Shown here in pieces: positions 53,487-63,147 of a stretch of 64,000 bases of DNA. The notes beneath the pieces are model-generated. The model made no database searches. It was not told where the DNA came from and saw only the letters and a list, made by a program, of their open reading frames with translations. Position 1 is the first letter of the stretch, and each line of letters begins with the position of its first letter. The stretch is from NCBI RefSeq assembly GCF_945906775.1, contig NZ_CAMDRE010000002.1, positions 1 to 64,000 on the forward strand. Reading direction: 5' to 3'. The translations under genes were made by a program, and so were the position numbers. Source of the stretch: Citrobacter sp. Marseille-Q6884 (lineage in GTDB: Bacteria; Pseudomonadota; Gammaproteobacteria; Enterobacterales; Enterobacteriaceae).

Positions 53487-54036
53487 CTCCATGTCTGACT
53501 TATATTCGTGTGAAATAAAGTCAGTGTTAGAACAATCCACTAAATAAATTATCTGGGTAAGTAGCTTAAATAGTTTTTGTTATTAAACGACTCTGCATCA
53601 GATAATATGTCCCATATATTAGGTATCACTGAATATAACGCTCCTGATAACGCCATAGTTTTAGCTATGCTGTGTTCACAAAATGCGCCTCAGGAAGAAG
53701 TGATTAATATATTTGGTAACATCATCTTACATCAGGTCAAAATCAGTTCAACAAAATGCGTTTTTGTCTTTATGTAACTAAAAAAATAGCATTAGATTTT
53801 TTGATGTGAGAAAGCATGCGAAGGATGTGATTTTTTTTGTGTTAACCATGTTCGGGTGCAATAGTGTAATAGTTATTCTTATGTATTTATGTTAATTCAT
53901 TAATAAGTAAATAGTTTGGGTTAATTAAATATTTAAATAATCATTATAGGATATCTCTTATCTGTTGCGTATATCCAAATAGCCTGCAGGTATGACAATT
54001 TGAATATACGCGGATAAACACGATTTGCCCCCGATA
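53487..54036. other. 550-base AT-rich intergenic region, no convincing gene
   Basis: Lies upstream of the autotransporter and downstream of the sensor kinase gene. Base composition is clearly AT-richer than the flanks, as is common upstream of horizontally acquired surface genes silenced by H-NS. A 66-codon frame at 53577-53777 has a TTG start and no ribosome binding site and is not called. The autotransporter promoter should be in the 53490-53600 part, but I cannot place it with confidence. Confidence 0.6.
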
Positions 54037-55509
54037 TTATAAAGGCACAAAAAAGCGAAAACAGGCACCGGGTGTGGCATCCATCAGACGGATGCCGCCA
54101 CCGTGCAGTTCCAGCATTCGGCGTACAATTAGCAGCCCCAGTCCACCCCGCGCTTCGCGTGACGCCTTTTGGCTGAGCGCTGATGGCCGCTGGAACAGTT
54201 GCGCCCGCATATCCTCTTCTACCCCCGGTCCGCTGTCCGCCACTTCGACCTGCAACTGGTCATGTTCTTGCCATACTTTCAGCCGGATTGTGCCTCCCTG
54301 CGGGGTGTGGCGTACGGCGTTATCCAGTAAATTGGTGACCACGCGCTCGATCATTGAAACATCAGCGTTGATCAGCGGCAGAGAATGCGGCATATCCACC
54401 CGTAGCTGTAATTGCCGGGTTTCGATGGTGAGATCGAATTTCTGCGCCACATCCTGGATGAGCTCGCCGATGGCAAACCGCTCCAGTTGGGGCTTGATAC
54501 CGCCATGCTCAAGGCGCGCCAGTTCAAAAAGCTGCTGAGATAAATGCCTCACTTTATGTCCCTGGCGCAGGGCAATCGCCAGGTACTGACGGCTGTCTTC
54601 TGGTGAGAGCGTATCCGCTTTCATTGACAGGGTTTCCAGATACCCAAGAAGCGACGTTAATGGCGTGCGCAGATCGTGGGAAATATTGGCGATAAACTCA
54701 CGACGCTGCCGATCGCTATCGGAGAGTTGATCCCACTGACAGGCGATTTTACGCGCCAGCTCAATAAAGGTATTACGCAATACCGCGACTTCATTGCCGG
54801 GCTGCGGGTCGGGCTCCTGCATTGCCAGCTGTTTGATGGCGCTCATACTGTCCTGCTCGATCCTGCTGACATTCGCCGTCAATTGTTTTACCGGACGCGT
54901 TACCCAATACCAGACCAGCATCCCCGCCAACAGACCAAACACGGCCACCAGCAGCAGCGACCACAGCAGCGCATTCCAGAGCGCTTTTTGCCACACCGCA
55001 TCCGCGAGGGCATTGAGTTCTTCGCCCTGCAAAATTATGTACAGATAGCCGCGCAGCTCGCCATTCAGGTGAATGGGAGCCACGCTGAATACTTTTTGTT
55101 TATCCGTGCTTCGCGGGTCATCGCCGTATACTGGCCAGGCGCTCCCGGCGAGGAATTTCTGCAGCGGCGCGATGTTGACGCGCTGACGCTTGAGGTGCCC
55201 CGAGGGCGCAGCATCCGCGAGCAGTTGCCCATCCGGCGAGATCAGATAGAGCTCCACGCTGGGATTGAGGGTCATAAGCCGATCAAACAGGGTTTTAAGC
55301 GTCTGGCGATTGACCTGCCCGGCGTTATCCAGCAGCGGTTCGCTGATGGCGATTTGTTGTGCCAGACCGGCAGACAAACGTTGCACCATCGCGTTGCCGT
55401 ACTGATTACTGCTGTAGATCTGGACGCCGCATGCCGCGGCGGCGCAAAACAGGAGAATGGCGGTGAACACCAGCGTTAACCGCTGGCTTAACGTCAGGCG
55501 ACGAATCAT
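54037..55509 (-). CDS. Sensor histidine kinase
   Basis: 490 residues. Two spans (about 10-32 and 178-203) flank a periplasmic sensor domain of about 145 residues. A HAMP linker (VTRPVKQLTANVSRIEQ) follows, then the phospho-acceptor H278 in REFIANISHDLRTPLTSL and the ATPase boxes NLLDNAVRHTP, VADSGPGVEED and RGGLGLLIVRR. It overlaps the response regulator gene by 4 bases (ATGA). By position it should control the divergent cytochrome/molybdoenzyme operon; the signal is unknown, though redox, oxidised sulfur compounds or metals would fit. Confidence 0.92.
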   Translation of the reverse strand: MIRRLTLSQRLTLVFTAILLFCAAAACGVQIYSSNQYGNAMVQRLSAGLAQQIAISEPLLDNAGQVNRQTLKTLFDRLMTLNPSVELYLISPDGQLLADAAPSGHLKRQRVNIAPLQKFLAGSAWPVYGDDPRSTDKQKVFSVAPIHLNGELRGYLYIILQGEELNALADAVWQKALWNALLWSLLLVAVFGLLAGMLVWYWVTRPVKQLTANVSRIEQDSMSAIKQLAMQEPDPQPGNEVAVLRNTFIELARKIACQWDQLSDSDRQRREFIANISHDLRTPLTSLLGYLETLSMKADTLSPEDSRQYLAIALRQGHKVRHLSQQLFELARLEHGGIKPQLERFAIGELIQDVAQKFDLTIETRQLQLRVDMPHSLPLINADVSMIERVVTNLLDNAVRHTPQGGTIRLKVWQEHDQLQVEVADSGPGVEEDMRAQLFQRPSALSQKASREARGGLGLLIVRRMLELHGGGIRLMDATPGACFRFFVPL

Positions 55510-56228
55510 GGTTGCGGCTCCGTTTTCTCGACAGCAAATTTGTACCCTTTACCCCAGACTGTCAGGATAATCTCCGGCTCGGCAGCGTCATGCTCGATTT
55601 TGGTGCGCAGGCGGTTGATGTGCGTGTTCACCGTATGCTCGTACCCTTCATGTTGATAGCCCCAGACGTTGTCCAGTAGCGAAAGACGGGAAAAAACTTC
55701 ACCCGGGTGACGGGCGAACCAGTACAGCAGGTCAAACTCGCGCGGAGTGAGATCGATCAACTCGCCACGCAAGCGAACCTCGCGCGCCAGTGGGTCGATA
55801 TGCAACCCGTGACAGCGGATCAAGCCGCCTTCCAGCCGGATATTTTGCCCCATGGCTTCCTGGCGACGAAACAGCGCTTTGACGCGCGCAATCAGTTCCA
55901 GCACGGAAAAGGGCTTTGGCAGGTAATCGTCAGCGCCCATTTCCAGCCCCAGCACCCGGTGGGTTTCACTGGTGCGGGCGCTGATGATAATTACCGGCAG
56001 GTAGCGCGCCATTTGACGGATACGGCGGCAAATCTCCAGACCATCGACATTCGGCAGCATCAGATCGAGGATCACCGCATCCCAGACCTGCTTCTCGAGT
56101 AACGCCAGGGCTTTGGCGCCGTCCGCCTCATGGACAATCTGATAGCCCTCATCCTGCAGATTCAGCCGCAGCAGGGTGGCGATATCGCAATCATCTTCCA
56201 CCAGCAGTATTTTTTTTGCGTTATTCAT
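55506..56228 (-). CDS. Response regulator, OmpR family
   Basis: 240 residues. Receiver domain with EDD (11-13), phospho-acceptor D55 in AVILDLMLPNVDG and K105 in YLPKPFS; winged-helix domain (about 140-235, LTPREFDLLYWFARHPGEVFSR to ILTVWGKGYKF). First gene of the pair, divergent from the cytochrome b gene with 141 bases between. Three TTACC copies in that gap (56235, 56250, 56261) are candidate half-sites. Confidence 0.93.
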   Translation of the reverse strand: MNNAKKILLVEDDCDIATLLRLNLQDEGYQIVHEADGAKALALLEKQVWDAVILDLMLPNVDGLEICRRIRQMARYLPVIIISARTSETHRVLGLEMGADDYLPKPFSVLELIARVKALFRRQEAMGQNIRLEGGLIRCHGLHIDPLAREVRLRGELIDLTPREFDLLYWFARHPGEVFSRLSLLDNVWGYQHEGYEHTVNTHINRLRTKIEHDAAEPEIILTVWGKGYKFAVEKTEPQP

Positions 56229-56234
56229 AGCGAG

Positions 56235-56265
56235 TTACCCACGATGTCTTTACCAAAAGCTTACC
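56235..56265. promoter_or_regulatory. Repeated TTACC half-sites in the divergent promoter region
   Basis: TTACC occurs at 56235-56239, 56250-56254 and 56261-56265 on the plus strand. The last two are 11 bases apart, one helical turn, as for OmpR-family direct repeats. The repeat unit is only five bases, so this is weak evidence. Confidence 0.3.
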
Positions 56266-56369
56266 CCAGGCTGGCGCGGCGAGTTATCACATTTTATTTA
56301 AACTTTCGTGAGGATGTGGTGATCAGAAAACCGCCATGATGCGTCCATATCTTCCACAGAGAGCGCACC

Positions 56370-56969
56370 ATGCAACCATCACATTCACAACCGGTACACC
56401 CTTTATGGCTGCGCTGTTGCCACTGGGTCAATGTCGTGGCCATTGCGGGCATGTTGTTCAGCGGCTGGCGCATTTATAACGCTTCTCCCTTGTTTCCTTT
56501 TACGTTTCCGACGCCGTTGACCCTTGGTGGCTGGCTTGGCGGCGCGTTGCAGTGGCACTTTGCCCTGATGTGGGTACTGGTCATCAACGGTGCGGTATAC
56601 CTCTCGCTGGGTGTCGCCAGCGGGCGCTTTCGGCGCAAATTCTTCCCGCTCTCGTGGCAGTCGCTGAAAGAAACCCTTTCCCAGGCGTTACGCGGAAAAC
56701 TGCAGCACGCTGATCTGCGCGACTACAACATGGTGCAAAAAATCGCCTATCTGCTGATTCTTCTCGACGGTGTGGGGCTGGTGTTTTCAGGCCTGGTGCT
56801 GTGGAAACCCGTCCAGTTTTCGCTGCTCAGTACGCTGCTCGGTGGTTATGAAGCGGCGCGTTATATCCACTTTTTGTGCATGAGCGCGATGGCGCTGTTT
56901 ATCGTTATTCACCTGCTGATGGTGCTGCTGGTACCGCGCACGCTGTTGGCTATGCTGCGTGGTCGCTAA
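56370..56969 (+). CDS. Membrane cytochrome b (b561/hydrogenase type)
   Basis: 199 residues with four membrane spans and histidines placed for two b hemes (HPLWLRCCHWVN near the start, WHFALMWV, and YIHFLCMSAMALFIVIHLL near the end). It fits the Ni/Fe-hydrogenase-type cytochrome b561 family, which passes quinol electrons to periplasmic enzymes. The next gene, a molybdopterin oxidoreductase, starts 10 bases on, so it should be its electron partner. It is not MsrQ, which has six spans and a different family. Confidence 0.85.
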   Translation: MQPSHSQPVHPLWLRCCHWVNVVAIAGMLFSGWRIYNASPLFPFTFPTPLTLGGWLGGALQWHFALMWVLVINGAVYLSLGVASGRFRRKFFPLSWQSLKETLSQALRGKLQHADLRDYNMVQKIAYLLILLDGVGLVFSGLVLWKPVQFSLLSTLLGGYEAARYIHFLCMSAMALFIVIHLLMVLLVPRTLLAMLRGR

Positions 56970-56979
56970 GGAACTGATC

Positions 56980-57750
56980 ATGAAAAAAGAGCGCTTTCTC
57001 TCCAACAGTGATGCCCATTACCTGGTGAAGGATGCAGAAAAAATACTTAGCCCGGACAGGCGCCGCTTACTGCGTCAGGGACTGACGCTGGGGGGCATTA
57101 TGATGCTGACCGGCTGTGATATTAGCGATAACGCGGATGTGGAAAATGTGTTGTCGCGGATGTCCCGATTTAATGACCGGGTGCAAGGGTTCCTGTTCAG
57201 CGACCGCAATCTGGCACCGGAATACACCGCTGCCGATATAACCCATCCATTCCCCTTTAACGCTTTTTATGGGGAGGAGGATATCCCGCAGATTGATGGC
57301 GGCGATTACCAACTGGAGATCCGTGGGCTGGTGCGCGACACCCGCCGTTGGCGCTTACCTGAACTGTATCGCATGCAGCAGGTGAGCCAGATAACCCGCC
57401 ATATCTGCGTGGAAGGATGGAGCGCGATAGGCGAGTGGGGCGGTGTGCCGTTCCGCCATTTCCTGACGCTGATCGGCGCCGATATGCGCGCGAAGTACGT
57501 CAGTTTCCGCTGTGCGGATGACTATTACACCAGCATCGATATGGCGACCGCACTGCATCCGCAGACTCTGCTGACGCTGACATGGAATAACCAAATCCTC
57601 CCTAAGGAATATGGGTATCCCATGAAGTTACGCATCCCGACCAAGCTGGGATACAAAAATCCCAAGCATGTTCAGGTCATTGAAATCACCAACCATTTCC
57701 CGGGCGGTTACTGGGAAGATCAGGGTTACAACTGGTTTGGTGGCAGTTAA
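56980..57750 (+). CDS. Molybdopterin-dependent oxidoreductase (sulfite oxidase/MsrP-like)
   Basis: 256 residues from ATG 56980 (AAGGA 7 bases before it). The N-terminus has a twin-arginine-like motif (DRRRLLRQG) and a lipobox (LTGC, Cys46), which suggests a Tat-exported, membrane-attached protein. The catalytic domain carries the molybdenum-ligand Cys143 in RHICVEGWSAIGEWGG and the FRCADDYYTSIDM and YGYPMKLRIPTKLGYKNPKHV elements of the sulfite oxidase family. Likely reduces or oxidises a sulfur compound in the periplasm with electrons through the cytochrome b. Substrate not known. Confidence 0.88.
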   Translation: MKKERFLSNSDAHYLVKDAEKILSPDRRRLLRQGLTLGGIMMLTGCDISDNADVENVLSRMSRFNDRVQGFLFSDRNLAPEYTAADITHPFPFNAFYGEEDIPQIDGGDYQLEIRGLVRDTRRWRLPELYRMQQVSQITRHICVEGWSAIGEWGGVPFRHFLTLIGADMRAKYVSFRCADDYYTSIDMATALHPQTLLTLTWNNQILPKEYGYPMKLRIPTKLGYKNPKHVQVIEITNHFPGGYWEDQGYNWFGGS

Positions 57751-57779
57751 TACAACAACGTTAATAACGAGGAAATACC

Positions 57780-58061
57780 ATGAAAAAGATGATTATTGCA
57801 GCAACTGTGCTTTCTGCTCTGTTTATGGCCAACGTCCAGGCGGCAGACACAATGAAAAAAGACACGATGTCGAAAGACTCCATGTCTAAGCCGCATGATG
57901 AAATGTGCAAAGACAGCATGTGCAAAGACGCCATGAGCAAGGATCACATGGGGAAAGACAATATGGGCAAAATGGACAAGATGAAAAAGGATGACATGGG
58001 TAAAAAAGACGGCATGGCGAAGAAAGATGATATGGGTAAAAAAGACAGCATGAGCCAGTAA
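57780..58061 (+). CDS. Periplasmic MxKDx pentapeptide-repeat protein
   Basis: 93 residues. A signal peptide (MKKMIIAATVLSALFMANVQ, cleavage after QAA) is followed by about 14 repeats of the type MxKDx (KKDTMSKDSMSK, MCKDSMCKDAMSKD, MGKKDGMAKKDD), made almost only of Met, Lys, Asp, Gly and Ser with two Cys. This is the known MXKDX repeat family, found beside molybdenum sulfite-oxidase-like genes. The Met-rich pattern fits copper(I) binding or use as an oxidisable methionine reservoir. It is 29 bases after the molybdoenzyme and in the same operon, with GAGGAA before the ATG. Confidence 0.88.
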   Translation: MKKMIIAATVLSALFMANVQAADTMKKDTMSKDSMSKPHDEMCKDSMCKDAMSKDHMGKDNMGKMDKMKKDDMGKKDGMAKKDDMGKKDSMSQ

Positions 58062-58137
58062 ACGAAGCGGATTTCAACGCGCGTGCGCCTGGCCACACAT
58101 TTTCTCTGTTACTTGCTTGCGCCGGACGCGTTGTAAA

Positions 58138-58159
58138 GGTGACCGCTCTGGCGGTCACC
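58138..58159. terminator. Hairpin between the MxKDx gene and iolR
   Basis: GGTGACCGC (58138-58146) and GCGGTCACC (58151-58159), perfect 9-base stem with a 4-base loop. No clear T-run on either strand. A second stem, ATGCTGCGG / CCGCAGCAT (58172-58201), lies over the end of iolR. Together they separate the convergent units. Confidence 0.5.
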
Positions 58160-58184
58160 AAAACCCGTAAAATGCTGCGGTGCG

Positions 58185-59042
58185 CTATTGCCCCGCAGCA
58201 TGTCCATTCTCATTTCCTCTGTCGCCTAACCGGTAAGCCAGCGCCACCACCAGCGATTGCACCAGGCACAATGTTGCCGATTGAGACCGAAACGCGTCTA
58301 CCTGCGCCTCTTTTACGACAAAACAGAGATCGCTGAACGTGGCCAGCGGGCTTATCTGGCTGTCGGTAATGACTATCTGACGTGCGCCCGCATTCGCTGC
58401 TGTTTCGCTGACCATTAATGTCTCTTCCGCGTACGGCGAGAAGCTAACAGACACGACAATATCGCGCGCTTTGATACGGCTTATCTGCTCGCGCAACATC
58501 CCGCCCATTCCGTCGAGCAGAACAGGGCGGCAGTCCAGGTGACTCAGGGCATAGGTGAGATACGCCGCAACGCTGAAGGAGCGGCGCAAGCCCGCAATAT
58601 AGATGGTGTCAGCTTCGGCCAGCAGTTGGACGGCGCGTTCCAGCATTTCAGGTTCGGCACGCGCGGCCAGTTGTTGTAGCGCCTGCGAGTTTGAACGCGC
58701 AAATTCCTGCAATATGTCGAGTGGCGTTTCCGGCACGGCCTCGCTTTCCATTTCGCGGAACATTCGCGCACGGTCACTGTAGCTGGCGGTTTCTTCCACC
58801 AGGTTCATGCGAAACAGTTGTTTCATCTCGTTGAAGCCGGTGAAATCAAACGCATTGGCAAAGCGGATAAGCGTTGACGGCGGAACATTGGCGCGCTCGG
58901 CAATGACGGCGACCGTATCAAAGGCCACGCTATTCGTATTATCCAGCACATAGCGCGAGACCTGCTGCAGCCTTTTGCTCAGGCTATCGTAGCGATCGCG
59001 GATTTGCTGCTGCAGTTCGTTCAGGTTGGTTGCTGTCGTCAT
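58185..59042 (-). CDS. iolR: IolR, RpiR-family repressor of myo-inositol genes
   Basis: 285 residues from ATG 59042, with AGGGA 5 bases upstream. N-terminal RpiR helix-turn-helix (VAFDTVAVIAERANVPPSTLIRFANAFDFTGFNEMKQLF) and a C-terminal SIS sugar-phosphate domain (ADTIYIAGLRRSFSVAAYL, DIVVSVSFSPYAEETL). Divergent from iolA and next to iolD and iolG, as in Salmonella-type iol islands, where IolR represses catabolic genes until an inositol intermediate is present. A shared box ahead of iolA and iolG is a candidate operator. Confidence 0.88.
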   Translation of the reverse strand: MTTATNLNELQQQIRDRYDSLSKRLQQVSRYVLDNTNSVAFDTVAVIAERANVPPSTLIRFANAFDFTGFNEMKQLFRMNLVEETASYSDRARMFREMESEAVPETPLDILQEFARSNSQALQQLAARAEPEMLERAVQLLAEADTIYIAGLRRSFSVAAYLTYALSHLDCRPVLLDGMGGMLREQISRIKARDIVVSVSFSPYAEETLMVSETAANAGARQIVITDSQISPLATFSDLCFVVKEAQVDAFRSQSATLCLVQSLVVALAYRLGDRGNENGHAAGQ

Positions 59043-59255
59043 TTTATCCCTCACAATAGTTTTATGATTCTAAACACAAAACCGTGTCTTTTAAATCTCG
59101 ACCATCCATCCAGCATCAAAAATGAAACAGAAGCTCCAGTCATTTCCACGGGGAAAATGCCTTAATGGTGCAGGCTGTACCAGTGATGTTAGTCGTTAAC
59201 ATAAAAATCCATCCTTGATCACAATAATCATCATTTATTTTATTTCAACTTAAAG

Positions 59256-59281
59256 TGGAATATTTGTTTCATATATAGTGT
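59256..59281 (+). promoter_or_regulatory. Candidate IolR box and -10 region of iolA
   Basis: The 26 bases from TGGAATATTTGTTTC to TATAGTGT agree at 21 positions with the box ahead of iolG (63085-63110). The core GGAA-N6-TTTC resembles RpiR/IolR half-sites (GGAA-N6-TTCC) reported in other bacteria. TATAGT (59274-59279) could be the -10; the -35 is poor. Confidence 0.5.
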
Positions 59282-59289
59282 TTGGTAAA

Positions 59290-59320
59290 CATTGAGTACA
59301 GGAAGCATTGAGTACAGGAA
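59290..59320 (+). repeat. Tandem 15-base repeat in the iolA leader
   Basis: CATTGAGTACAGGAA occurs at 59290-59304 and again, identical, at 59306-59320, with a 16-base period. It lies between the candidate -10 and the iolA start. Confidence 0.85.
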
Positions 59321-59367
59321 ACAGAGTGTTCATGTAACAGTCACGTATCAACAGCGAGAGGTTAAGG

Positions 59368-60873
<1,506 letters not shown>

Positions 60874-60884
60874 CAGGAGGTTTT

Positions 60885-62810
60885 ATGCAAACCGAACGTA
60901 TGACCATGGCCCAGGCGCTGGTCAGATTCCTCAATCAACAATATGTCTGTGTCGATGGACAAGAAACGCCCTTTGTGGCGGGCGTGGCGACCATCTTCGG
61001 TCACGGTAATGTGCTCGGTATAGGTCAGGCGCTGGAGCAGGATCCCGGTCATTTACGGGTTATGCAAGGGTGTAACGAGCAAGGGATTGCACACATGGCG
61101 ACGGGATTTGCGAAACAGCACCGACGCCAGCGTATTTTTGCCGTCACGTCATCCGTCGGGCCAGGCGCCGCCAATATGATTACGGCGGCGGCGACCGCAA
61201 CGGCAAACCGTATTCCGCTGCTGTTGTTACCGGGCGATGTGTATGCCAGCCGCCAGCCAGACCCGGTGCTGCAACAAATCGAGCAGTACCACGATCTCAG
61301 CATCAGCACCAACGACTGCTTCCGTCCGGTCTCCCGTTACTGGGACCGCATTAACCGCCCGGAACAGTTAATGAGTGCGATGTTAAGTGCAATACGCACG
61401 CTTACCGACCCGGCAGACACCGGTGCCGTGACGATTTGCCTGCCGCAGGACGTGCAGGGCGAGGCCTGGGATTACCCGCTGAGTTTCTTTGCGCGTCGCG
61501 TACATCATATTGAACGCCGTCCGCCTGACCCGCAGCGTCTGGCTCAGGCTCAGGCGCTGATTGCCAGTAAACGTCGTCCGCTGGTGGTGTGTGGCGGCGG
61601 TGTGCGGTATTCCGGTGCACACGAGGCGTTTCGTGCGTTTGTGGAAACCTTGCAACTGCCGTTTGCCGAAACTCAGGCCGGAAAGGGGGTGTTGGTCAGT
61701 GACCACCCTCTGAATCTTGGCGGTATTGGGGTCACGGGCGGTATGGCTGCGAACCAGCTTGCGCCACAGGCCGATCTGGTGATTGGTATCGGAACACGGC
61801 TGACGGATTTTACCACCGGTTCAAAAGCGCTGTTTTCACATCCTGACGTCGAATTTCTGCTGTTGAACGTAGCGGAGTTCGATGCCCTGAAACTGGATGC
61901 AACCGCGCTGATTGCGGATGCGCAAACTGGGCTAACGGCATTGACGCAGGCACTGAAAGCGTACCGGAGTGGCTGGGGAGAGGAAGTACAGCAGGCGCGT
62001 CGTGCCTGGCGGGACGAGTGCCATCGACTGTGGTCGCGTGAATGGCATCCTGACGACGCGCCCGAAGTGGCGGGGCATCTCGATGCGCAGCTGGCAGAAT
62101 ATGGCGACGCGCTGAATACCCGCCTGACCCAGACGCGGGTGCTGGGGCTGATAAACCAGCATACTGAAGATGACGCCATCGTGGTGGGGGCTGCAGGCTC
62201 ATTACCGGGGGATCTACAGCGGCTGTGGCAGGTCAAAACGCCTGACAGTTATCACCTGGAATATGGCTACTCCTGCATGGGCTACGAGATTGCGGCGGCC
62301 ATCGGGGCGAAGCTGGCAAAACCTGAGCAACCGGTTTACGCCATGGTCGGGGATGGTTCGTACATGATGCTGCACTCTGAGCTACAAACCGCGGTGCAGG
62401 AGGGGATCAAGATAACCCTCTTGCTGTTTGATAACGCCAGCTTTGGCTGCATTAACAACCTGCAGATGGGACATGGTATGGGCAGTTTCGGCACGGAAAA
62501 CCGCCATCGCAACCCACAGACCGGGCGGCTTGACGGACCGCTGGTGAAGGTGGATTTCGCTCAAAATGCCGAAAGCTATGGTTGTCGGGCATGGCGGGTT
62601 AACGATGAACAAAGTCTGCTGGCGGCGCTGGAGGCCTCGCGTCATCACCCGGGACCGACGCTGCTGGACATCAAAGTGCTGCCGAAAACCATGACTCATG
62701 ATTACGCGTCATGGTGGCGAACCGGCGATGCGCAGGTGGCGGAATCACCGGGCGTTCGCAGAGCTGCGGAGCAGACGCAGGCACAAGTGAAAAAAGCGCG
62801 TCAGTATTAG
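60885..62810 (+). CDS. iolD: IolD, 3D-trihydroxycyclohexane-1,2-dione acylhydrolase
   Basis: 641 residues, thiamine-diphosphate enzyme family. N-terminal pyrimidine-binding domain (HGNVLGIGQALEQDP, with the catalytic Glu-type segment), a central domain, and a C-terminal ThDP-Mg site (MVGDGSYMMLHSELQTAVQEGIKITLLLFDNASFG, GDG to N spacing as expected). It opens the ring of the inositol-derived diketone to 5-deoxy-glucuronate. It is 11 bases after iolA with AGGAGG before the ATG; a terminator follows at 62944-62976. Confidence 0.94.
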   Translation: MQTERMTMAQALVRFLNQQYVCVDGQETPFVAGVATIFGHGNVLGIGQALEQDPGHLRVMQGCNEQGIAHMATGFAKQHRRQRIFAVTSSVGPGAANMITAAATATANRIPLLLLPGDVYASRQPDPVLQQIEQYHDLSISTNDCFRPVSRYWDRINRPEQLMSAMLSAIRTLTDPADTGAVTICLPQDVQGEAWDYPLSFFARRVHHIERRPPDPQRLAQAQALIASKRRPLVVCGGGVRYSGAHEAFRAFVETLQLPFAETQAGKGVLVSDHPLNLGGIGVTGGMAANQLAPQADLVIGIGTRLTDFTTGSKALFSHPDVEFLLLNVAEFDALKLDATALIADAQTGLTALTQALKAYRSGWGEEVQQARRAWRDECHRLWSREWHPDDAPEVAGHLDAQLAEYGDALNTRLTQTRVLGLINQHTEDDAIVVGAAGSLPGDLQRLWQVKTPDSYHLEYGYSCMGYEIAAAIGAKLAKPEQPVYAMVGDGSYMMLHSELQTAVQEGIKITLLLFDNASFGCINNLQMGHGMGSFGTENRHRNPQTGRLDGPLVKVDFAQNAESYGCRAWRVNDEQSLLAALEASRHHPGPTLLDIKVLPKTMTHDYASWWRTGDAQVAESPGVRRAAEQTQAQVKKARQY

Positions 62811-62848
62811 CCTGACGCCGTCATTCGGCAAAACAGAACCGAAACAAT

Positions 62849-62874
62849 GCCTGATAAGGCCTCACTTATCAGGC
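62849..62874. repeat. REP-like element after iolD
   Basis: GCCTGATAAG (62849-62858) and CTTATCAGGC (62865-62874) form a 10-base stem, matching enterobacterial REP ends. ATCCGGCAAAACGG at 62887-62900 may belong to a second, degenerate unit. Confidence 0.75.
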
Positions 62875-62943
62875 CAACAAACTGCCATCCGGCAAAACGG
62901 CTATAACGAAATTTTCATTTCATTTTCCTTCCTTCTTCACTTT

Positions 62944-62976
62944 CACTCTCTTCTTCCTGGGAAGAGAGTGTGTTTT
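62944..62976 (+). terminator. Rho-independent terminator of iolA-iolD
   Basis: CACTCTCTTC (62944-62953) pairs perfectly with GAAGAGAGTG (62961-62970) across a 7-base loop, followed by TGTTTT. Confidence 0.75.
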
Positions 62977-63084
62977 CCGCATAATGTTGCCGTTAATGTT
63001 GTGATGTTGATAACAGAATTTATCTCATTCATCTCAAAAGTGTTAACCTCCACTCAAAAACATAATTTTCACTATCCACAAAAA

Positions 63085-63110
63085 TGAAATAAATGTTTTA
63101 TTTATAGTGT
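63085..63110 (+). promoter_or_regulatory. Candidate IolR box and -10 region of iolG
   Basis: Similar to the box ahead of iolA at 21 of 26 positions. It includes AAATAAA-TGT-TTTATTT, an inverted repeat, and TATAGT (63103-63108) as a possible -10, 38 bases before the iolG start. Confidence 0.5.
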
Positions 63111-63147
63111 CGTTAGTTCACCGCATTCACCAACACCGGGAGCCGTT

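Larger units (their letters stand above)
59043..59367. other. 325-base iolR-iolA divergent control region
   Basis: No gene. It holds the candidate operator/promoter box at 59256-59281 and, just after it, a tandem repeat at 59290-59320. The stretch 59200-59280 is very AT-rich, as a strong regulatory region would be. Confidence 0.6.
62811..63147. other. 337-base iolD-iolG intergenic region
   Basis: Contains no gene. It holds a REP-like hairpin (62849-62874), a rho-independent terminator (62944-62976) and a candidate IolR box (63085-63110), so iolG starts a separate transcript. Confidence 0.7.

Noticed and set aside
53577..53777. 66-codon frame in the AT-rich gap
   Set aside because: TTG start, no ribosome binding site, no protein features; likely chance.
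56370..57750. MsrQ-MsrP
   Set aside because: The cytochrome has four spans of the b561/hydrogenase type rather than the MsrQ fold, and the gene order is cytochrome first.
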